DNA of 56,122 nt from positions 1 through 56,122 of the forward strand of contig NZ_SCFY01000027.1 in the NCBI RefSeq assembly GCF_007049795.1, written 5' to 3'. This stretch comes from Ectopseudomonas mendocina. GTDB taxonomy: Bacteria > Pseudomonadota > Gammaproteobacteria > Pseudomonadales > Pseudomonadaceae. The translations under genes and the position numbers were made by a program. Under the pieces are notes generated by a model. That model saw nothing but the letters and a program-made list of their open reading frames with translations. It ran no database searches and was not told where the DNA came from. Shown one piece after another: positions 50,844 through 56,122 of the stretch. Position 1 is the stretch's first letter, and each line of letters begins with the position of its first letter.

Positions 50844-51854
50844 TCAGGGCTTCTCCACCCGATGTTTGATGCTGTGTTCGAGCTGCTCAATTTCCTTGAG
50901 GTCGTCAGTATCTGCTTGGGCACGTTCGGCCTCCTTTCGCTGCTGGTCAAACAGCTCATAGCGCTCATGAGCAACTCGCTCCATTCGTTCTCGGCTGACA
51001 GCCCCAGCGCCCTCAAGAATGGGTTGGTCATTAAACGCCAGCATCTTGTCCACATTGTTGCGCCAGAACGCTAGGCTCAAGTCTTGGCGCTGCTTAACCC
51101 GCAGCTCAGCCTGCTCCAGGAAGATCACCACCAGGCGGTTGAGCGTGTCGATTTCATCGGCAGTTAGGTAATTCTTGGCGATGATCACATCCTGCTTTCG
51201 CACGCGTGAACCGCTCCAGGTGGTCAACGCCATATTCGGCTCACTGGGGTTGGCGCGTTTGACCACCAACTCAGCGGCGGTGTGGCCGGTTGTGGCGTAA
51301 AGCAGCTTGTTCTGCACCTCGGCAAAGAACAAGGCGGTTTCCTGCTCGTGTGCCCGATAGTCGGTACTCAGGGCAAACAGCTCGCGAACCTTCTGATAGA
51401 AGCGTTTTTCCGAGGCACGAATATCGCGGATGCGTGCCAGCAGCTCGTCGAAGTAATCCCAGCCGCCGGGATTCTTCAGGCGCTCATCGTCCATGACGAA
51501 GCCTTTGAGCAGAAACTCCTTGAGGTGAGTGCTGGCCCACTGACGGAACTGGATGCCGCGTGGTGAGCGCACCCGGTAGCCGATGGCCAGGATCAGGTCG
51601 AGGTTGTACTGGATCAGCTTACGGCGCACCTGGCGTCCGCCCTCGGCTTGAACTGTCAAGGATTCCTTGACAGTTGCCTGCGGGCTCAACTCCCCGTCCT
51701 CGAAGATGTTTTTCGCGTGAAGGGAGACATTCTGCTTGGTGGTTAGGAACAGCTCGGCAAGCTCCAGCTGACTTAACCAGACGCTCTCGCCTTCTACCCG
51801 CAGATGCAGCCGGGTCTGGCCGTCGTCCGAAGCATAGAGAATCAGCTCGCTCAT
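50844..51854 (-). CDS. RhuM-family protein
   Basis: The 336-aa protein begins MSELILYASDDGQTRLHLRV and has the RhuM signature VWLSQLELAELFLTTKQNVS, then IFEDGELSPQATVKESLTVQ, YNLDLILAIGYRVRSPRGIQ and FRQWASTHLKEFLLKGFVMD. The C-terminal half is helical with ELVVKRANPSEPNMALTTWS (a conserved RhuM stretch). RhuM genes are often embedded in restriction operons; their role is unknown. Its ATG overlaps the methyltransferase stop (ATGA at 51854-51851). Confidence 0.9.
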   Translation of the reverse strand: MSELILYASDDGQTRLHLRVEGESVWLSQLELAELFLTTKQNVSLHAKNIFEDGELSPQATVKESLTVQAEGGRQVRRKLIQYNLDLILAIGYRVRSPRGIQFRQWASTHLKEFLLKGFVMDDERLKNPGGWDYFDELLARIRDIRASEKRFYQKVRELFALSTDYRAHEQETALFFAEVQNKLLYATTGHTAAELVVKRANPSEPNMALTTWSGSRVRKQDVIIAKNYLTADEIDTLNRLVVIFLEQAELRVKQRQDLSLAFWRNNVDKMLAFNDQPILEGAGAVSRERMERVAHERYELFDQQRKEAERAQADTDDLKEIEQLEHSIKHRVEKP

Positions 51855-54643
51855 GCGGTTTTCCCTCGTGGCTTTTTCGGCGCGGCCTTGGCTGTATCTG
51901 CTGTCATCTTGGTGTAGAGGTCAAACAGCTTTTCCAGCCGCTCGGTGTCGTTCTTGAAGCGGCGACCGATATAGATGCGCTCCAGCACTTCATCGTTGCG
52001 CTCGTGGGCGTGGCGCAGATTGTCCGGCATGGATTCTGGATCGTAGAGGTCGGCAATGGTGGCGGGAAAGTGGGCTTCGCGTGCCAGCAGAATGTCCTCG
52101 GCGCAAGCAGTCAGATCAGCCTTGTTCTGTTCGGTAAGCAGCGGTACGGGGAAAGTATTCCAGCCAAGGGTGTTGGAGTAGCGGAAGTCTGTTTTCATTT
52201 TTCCGCAGACGGTGCCTATCCAGACCAGGTGCAGGCGCGAGGTGATGAGCGCCATGTTCCAGAGCGGGGCGTCGTAGAGGCCAAAAGCTAGGTTCGTGAG
52301 TGTGGTCTGCCCGTCTACAATGCCGGCAGGTAAATAAGGGCGACGTTCGGATGACACGCTGGGCACAACGATGGTTTGTGAAACTCCGATGCGCATCAAT
52401 TTAAGTTGATGCGGGCGCCTGGCAAGGATCGTCCGTGCGCCCTTGTCTGGACTTTTCAGGCGCAACTCGCGTACAGCTTCGATGCGCTCGTTCAATGCCG
52501 GAATCGCACGGGCTTCGTCCAGATGATCGTCCTCTATCCAGATACAAAACCGCGAACCGCCATTGATGAAGTCCTGCGAGCCATAAATGCGGCGAATGAA
52601 GCGCTCGTGTTGCGCCTCGGTCAGCCCGAGGTGCGCAATTTCGTCGCGACTTAGCAGGAGATGCCCTCCGTCGCTGGGCTTGTTACCGAACTCCATGACA
52701 CTTTGCCCGCACTTCGGCGTACTCTTTTTTTCGACGATGATGCGCGGGCCTATGGTGAGATAGGGCGTGATTGATGCGCCTTCTCGCAATGCCACCTTGC
52801 CGTCGTCCTGATGCTCGTACAAGCGCCTGGGGGCGCTAGTTGGCGCACCGATGCCGATGACGGCCACGGTGACGCCCGCATTATGGCTAGCAAGGTTTGC
52901 CCACTTGAATGAAGAGTAGGCAAAGAGGATGTCGCAGCCGGCATCGAAAACGATTGGCCACAGGATCGGCACCGATTGCCCCTGGCAGATCGAGTTCGTG
53001 CTCACGAATGCTGCAACACCTTTGGCTTTGGTGGTGTAATCCGCTGCCTTGATGAACCAGCCCGCTACGTAGTCCAGAAAGCCCGTCGAGCTGGTGCGCC
53101 CGTCCGCAATATCGCGAATCTCGGCCTTCTGCTCGGCGCTCTGCCAGGTATTGCCCAGATATGGCGGGTTGCCACAGATATATGTTTCCCCACCTTCATT
53201 TTCAAAATCAATCTGAGCCTGATCCAGTGGGGTTGCGAACAGATCATTGGCGTGAAGCTTTACACCCGTACCTGTTGGCGGGCAGATGCTCAGCCAGTCC
53301 AGCCTCAGCGAATTGCCGCAAGCGATCCAGTTCTGCGCATCCAGCGGTAGAAACTCTTCTAGAGCATCCTGCTGGCCGCGATACAGCACATCGCATTGGT
53401 ACTCGGCAATGATCAGCGCCAGCCGGGCAATCTCAGCCGGAAAGTCACGCAGCTCGATACCTCGGAAATTGGTCAGCGGTATTTCGGACTTATTGTGAGC
53501 TTCGCCCCGGCGACGATTGATTTCCGCCTCAATCTCGCGCATCTGCTTATAGGCGATAACCAGGAAGTTGCCGGAGCCGCAGGCTGGGTCGAATACGCGA
53601 ATATGTGCCATACGCTTGCGCAGGTTGAGCAGCTTGGCCCTGTTGTCGCCAGCCGCATCCAGTTGCGCACGAAGATCATCCAGAAACAGTGGGTTCAGCA
53701 CCTTGAGGATGTTGGGCACACTGGTGTAGTGCATGCCCAGTGCGCCGCGCTCCTCATCGTCAGCCACGGCCTGGATCATGCTGCCGAAGATGTCCGGGTT
53801 GATTTTTTGCCAATTCAGGTTGCCGGCGTGCAGCAGGTAAGTGCGCGCCATGCGCGTAAAGTGCGGTGTTTCGGTGCTGCCCGAGAACAATCCGCCATTC
53901 ACATACGGGAATTTGTTGGCCCAGCCAGGCAGGCGCGGTTCTGCAATGGCACGCTCGGCCAGCTTGATGTTCATGGCGCGGAAGATTTCCGATAACACCT
54001 GGTCGGTGTTGGAACCATCGCGCTCGCTGAACTGCTCCACCGTCTTTGTAAACAGGCCATCGCCAGTGAAGATGTCGGTGTCTTCGGCAAAAAAACAGAA
54101 CACCAGGCGCGCCATAAAGTGGTTCATGTCGGCGCGGCGCTCAGCCTTGGCCCAGTCCGGATTCTCATTCAGCAGCTCGACGTACAGCTTGTTCAGGCGG
54201 CTGGTGGCGCGCACGTCGATGGGGTTGTCCTTGATCTCCTTGATGGTGGAGATGCCGGCCAACGGCAGCAGGAAGCCGAAGTGGTTGGGAAAATCCGGGT
54301 AGTCGCAGGTGATGGTTTCACCCGTGATCAGCTCTTCGGCCTCCAGCGTTTGCCCGTCGGTGGCAAGGATGAACTTGGCTTTGGCTTTTGTGGTGGCCGG
54401 GCTGGCACGCAGGGCCTTGAGCGTTTCGCCCACGGTGCCGGGCTCGCAGGTGGCGATATGAATATTGCTGCGCAGTAGTACGCCCCCAGGCACGTCCGAG
54501 GCGTTGTTGTTGCCGGCGCGTAGGCGCTTGAGCGCGGTTTCCTTGTTGCCAAATGCGGCAAGAAAAGCGAACGGAAACTCTGCTGCGTCAAAGGGCTCTA
54601 GGGCCAGGTCGGAAATGGCGGACTCAATTTCTACTGCATTCAT
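51851..54643 (-). CDS. MmeI-like N6-adenine DNA methyltransferase
   Basis: The 930-aa protein has an MmeI_N-like N-terminal region, a helical spacer (FMARLVFCFFAEDTDIFTGD), the methyltransferase core with motif I RVFDPACGSGNFLVIAYKQM and motif IV YICGNPPYLGNTW (NPPY, adenine-specific), and a TRD plus C-terminal domain (RIYGSQDFINGGSRFCIWIE; LGWNTFPVPLLTEQNKADLT). MmeI itself is a fused nuclease-methylase; here I see no clear D-x(n)-E-x-K in the first 150 residues (closest is FILATDGQTLEAEEL). Cleavage therefore seems to be supplied in trans. It is first in a four-gene operon with RhuM, helicase and GIY-YIG. Confidence 0.88.
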   Translation of the reverse strand: MNAVEIESAISDLALEPFDAAEFPFAFLAAFGNKETALKRLRAGNNNASDVPGGVLLRSNIHIATCEPGTVGETLKALRASPATTKAKAKFILATDGQTLEAEELITGETITCDYPDFPNHFGFLLPLAGISTIKEIKDNPIDVRATSRLNKLYVELLNENPDWAKAERRADMNHFMARLVFCFFAEDTDIFTGDGLFTKTVEQFSERDGSNTDQVLSEIFRAMNIKLAERAIAEPRLPGWANKFPYVNGGLFSGSTETPHFTRMARTYLLHAGNLNWQKINPDIFGSMIQAVADDEERGALGMHYTSVPNILKVLNPLFLDDLRAQLDAAGDNRAKLLNLRKRMAHIRVFDPACGSGNFLVIAYKQMREIEAEINRRRGEAHNKSEIPLTNFRGIELRDFPAEIARLALIIAEYQCDVLYRGQQDALEEFLPLDAQNWIACGNSLRLDWLSICPPTGTGVKLHANDLFATPLDQAQIDFENEGGETYICGNPPYLGNTWQSAEQKAEIRDIADGRTSSTGFLDYVAGWFIKAADYTTKAKGVAAFVSTNSICQGQSVPILWPIVFDAGCDILFAYSSFKWANLASHNAGVTVAVIGIGAPTSAPRRLYEHQDDGKVALREGASITPYLTIGPRIIVEKKSTPKCGQSVMEFGNKPSDGGHLLLSRDEIAHLGLTEAQHERFIRRIYGSQDFINGGSRFCIWIEDDHLDEARAIPALNERIEAVRELRLKSPDKGARTILARRPHQLKLMRIGVSQTIVVPSVSSERRPYLPAGIVDGQTTLTNLAFGLYDAPLWNMALITSRLHLVWIGTVCGKMKTDFRYSNTLGWNTFPVPLLTEQNKADLTACAEDILLAREAHFPATIADLYDPESMPDNLRHAHERNDEVLERIYIGRRFKNDTERLEKLFDLYTKMTADTAKAAPKKPRGKTA

Positions 54644-54683
54644 GGTTTACCACTGTCCAGATCGCTGATACGCGAAGGCGGCG

Positions 54684-54700
54684 ATTTTAGCCGCTAAAAT
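54684..54700. promoter_or_regulatory. Perfect 17-bp palindrome upstream of the methyltransferase gene
   Basis: ATTTTAGCCGCTAAAAT (arms 54684-54691 and 54693-54700) lies 41 bp before the ATG at 54643. It may be an operator for delayed or autoregulated expression of the RM-like operon, although no C-protein gene is next to it. Confidence 0.5.
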
Positions 54701-55061
54701 TTTGGGGTGATGGCTACATCCAGGCTGACACATACCGCTCAGTCGACCTGGTGTCAGCATTGGCAATGTCAGGCCTGTTCAGTCGCCACGGTTGATGCTG
54801 AATGCCACTGGATGCAACAGCCGAGCGCCCTGAGCCAGTGACCGGAAATCACCCACCACACGGTGCCAAGGATGATAAAGGAAGGCGCTGCGGTAATGCG
54901 AAAAAGCCGCAGGCTTAGGCGTTTTGGCGCTGGGTATGTGGTTTCTCGGGAAGGAGTAAGTTGTTTTCTCTGTGCGTCGGCGATCTGGCTCTTTTCGCGC
55001 CGAATCCCTCCGGCTGCATGTCGACGCGCAGGTCTGCTCGTTCCTGAGGCGCCTCTCAGGA
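54701..55061. other. Intergenic gap, no gene recognised
   Basis: Several overlapping open frames exist on both strands but none has a family signature or convincing RBS. This gap separates the restriction-like operon from the membrane protein gene. Confidence 0.4.
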
Positions 55062-55850
55062 TCAGTTGTTGCGATCTTGCTCGGTTGCAATTGTCACTGG
55101 CTGAAGGATTGCACATCGGAGTGCGATATCAATTAGCTCGATTTGGAAACGGTAGCGGTGCGCAATATGCTTCAGGAAAAGTGCACCGATAGAAATTCCA
55201 AAAATGAATGCAATGACAGCCAGTAGAATTGTATTTCCTATGTTTCCCAGGCTGAGCCCGACTTTCAAAGACTCACCGACCCACTGCAGGCCTCCGAACT
55301 CTTTGGCGCATATGTACGCCATGCCGAGCAAGGCGAGGGCAGCGGTTTTCTCCCCGAAGAAATAAGACACTCGGGCTTCTGCACGTTTGGCTTGTAGGTC
55401 TAGCCAGTACTTGGCATTTGATAGCGTTTTCTCGTCGTATCTCGTTAATTCAGCCGCTAATTTTGATTCGTGCTGAATGTCGTCTGATAAGTTCTTGAAA
55501 TTGATCTTTTTCCACCAAAAAAGATTGATGGCTGACGCAATGATGGGGGCTGAGAAAGCTACCACCACGAAGCATGCCGAAAGCGCAGCTAGAATTAGGG
55601 TCAGCTTTGCTACAGCTGTATGCAGGGGCGCTATATGCCGATGCCATCCTGCAAGTACTGCCACTGTCGCTAAAACAACGCCAGCGCAGAGTAAGCTGTA
55701 GTTTGCGATCTTGGCGGCGCGAATATCCGGTGCAGTTTGCTTTGATTTTACGGGGCGCGGCTCGCAGGTGCTTAGATACTTCAGCACAGATAACGTGGGG
55801 TGAAAACTTGAGCTTTCTTTACTCGGAATTTCCGTTTCCATATGGCTCAT
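55062..55850 (-). CDS. Hypothetical membrane protein, 262 aa
   Basis: Two transmembrane pairs are visible: IANYSLLCAGVVLATVAVLA with LTLILAALSACFVVVAFSAP and IIASAINLFWW in the first half, and EKTAALALLGMAYICAKEFG with IGNTILLAVIAFIFGISIGA in the second. The middle (KKINFKNLSDDIQHESKLAA, then ELTRYDEKTLSNAKYWLDLQ) is a cytosolic helical region. No family is recognised. The layout resembles small two-module membrane proteins seen in defence islands as candidate effectors, but no partner gene is evident. AT-richer than the core chromosome. Confidence 0.6.
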   Translation of the reverse strand: MSHMETEIPSKESSSFHPTLSVLKYLSTCEPRPVKSKQTAPDIRAAKIANYSLLCAGVVLATVAVLAGWHRHIAPLHTAVAKLTLILAALSACFVVVAFSAPIIASAINLFWWKKINFKNLSDDIQHESKLAAELTRYDEKTLSNAKYWLDLQAKRAEARVSYFFGEKTAALALLGMAYICAKEFGGLQWVGESLKVGLSLGNIGNTILLAVIAFIFGISIGALFLKHIAHRYRFQIELIDIALRCAILQPVTIATEQDRNN

Positions 55851-55881
55851 GACGCGCTTTCTCTTGATTATGGATGCTTCG

Positions 55882-56046
55882 TTATGCGGGGCGTGGAGAT
55901 GGGGTAGAGCCCTTGCTCCTAGCTATGGCATCCACCACGCTTTCGCCTTCCCTCAGCCCGTACAGCTCGCCGGCGTTGGTTGTGGAGATAAACGCGGGAA
56001 GATCTTCGCTAGGGCCGTCATCGTCGTAAGCGTCCAGCCAAGTCAC
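55882..56046 (-). CDS. Small hypothetical protein, ~54 aa
   Basis: From GTG 56046 the frame reads VTWLDAYDDDGPSEDLPAFI, then STTNAGELYGLREGESVVDA and IARSKGSTPSPRPA to TAA at 55882. It remains open upstream to a TAA at about 56087 (KYADTIALNAGVRK), so the true start may be earlier at a non-ATG codon. A GGAAG precedes the GTG directly. The acidic, regular composition looks coding; family unknown. It is 32 bp upstream of the membrane protein gene on the same strand. Confidence 0.4.
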   Translation of the reverse strand: MTWLDAYDDDGPSEDLPAFISTTNAGELYGLREGESVVDAIARSKGSTPSPRPA

Positions 56047-56063
56047 CTTCCGAACTCCAGCAT

Positions 56064-56111
56064 TAAGGGCGATGGTGTCCGCGTATTTTTAAGCGGACGC
56101 GATAGCCCTTA
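56064..56111. repeat. Nested inverted repeat at the right edge
   Basis: Outer arms TAAGGGC (56064-56070) and GCCCTTA (56105-56111), and inner arms GTCCGC (56077-56082) and GCGGAC (56093-56098), form a two-level hairpin with an AT loop. It resembles dispersed Pseudomonas REP-like elements (GGGCTATCGCGTCCGC type). Confidence 0.5.
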
Positions 56112-56122
56112 TCGCCGGGATT

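Noticed and set aside
47408..54643. BREX, DISARM or standard type I/III restriction system
   Set aside because: No PglZ/BrxC, no DrmA/B/C, no HsdS or Mod-Res pair; the gene set is methylase, RhuM, helicase and GIY-YIG.

Overview
The window looks like a high-GC Pseudomonas chromosome. The arcDABC cluster has the Pseudomonas gene order and very Pseudomonas-like proteins. A phbR/phbBAC locus is arranged as described for PHB-making Pseudomonas, and REP-like inverted repeats sit between genes. Roughly 4.2-32.4 kb is stable chromosome. The two ends (0-4.1 kb and 32.5-56.1 kb) are accessory DNA full of IS scars, an attachment site and defence genes.

Left scar zone (1-4.1 kb): an off-window transposase has cut into an AIPR-type abortive-infection gene. 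An IS3-family element lacking its right half is fused at about 2197 to an IS21-family element lacking its istB side. Beyond these lies a frameshifted remnant of a DUF3363 conjugative relaxase.

Core (4.2-32.4 kb): arcDABC converts arginine to ornithine, ammonia, CO2 and ATP, with arginine/ornithine exchange by ArcD. A YhiI/RbbA/YhhJ-like exporter (HlyD, double-ATPase ABC, ABC-2 permease) is followed by a TolC-family channel and a small lipoprotein. The phbB-phbA-phbC operon is divergent from the AraC-type gene phbR; phbB carries one in-frame TGA where the family has Trp. A tightly coupled operon (DUF3141 protein-pta-ackA-fabI-like-gltS) diverges from the phasin gene phaP across a region with a perfect 19-bp palindrome, a likely PhaR site. 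phaR lies convergent to phaP, and the two share a strong bidirectional terminator. A lipoprotein hydrolase, a DUF4105 protein and a 54-aa membrane protein end the core.

Transition (32.5-41.3 kb): a truncated dcm-like gene with an intact vsr, an S9 peptidase, an IS21 scar, a tyrosine recombinase, a non-coding segment with strong palindromes and a helically phased 32-bp TGTCGCA/TGCGACA array, then a small phage-like gene set (DUF6957-like, P22-antirepressor-like, XRE). A 46-bp 3' half of a CAU-anticodon tRNA at 41294-41339 marks an attachment site.

Defence island (41.3 kb to the right edge): the main discovery. Two adjacent, overlapping, AT-rich reverse transcriptase genes (42107-45530) with intact YVDD/FVDD centres fit the two-RT DRT type 3 system. 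Directly downstream, on the same strand, is an unannotated structured segment (41752-42106) whose first hairpin is followed at once by CACACACA. This is the kind of ACACAC template expected in the DRT3 non-coding RNA. Beyond are a NERD nuclease-like gene, a metallophosphoesterase, and a four-gene restriction-like operon: MmeI-like methyltransferase, RhuM, DExH helicase and GIY-YIG nuclease. A hypothetical membrane protein and a small ORF follow. No intact tRNA closing the island is in the window, so the island probably continues to the right.
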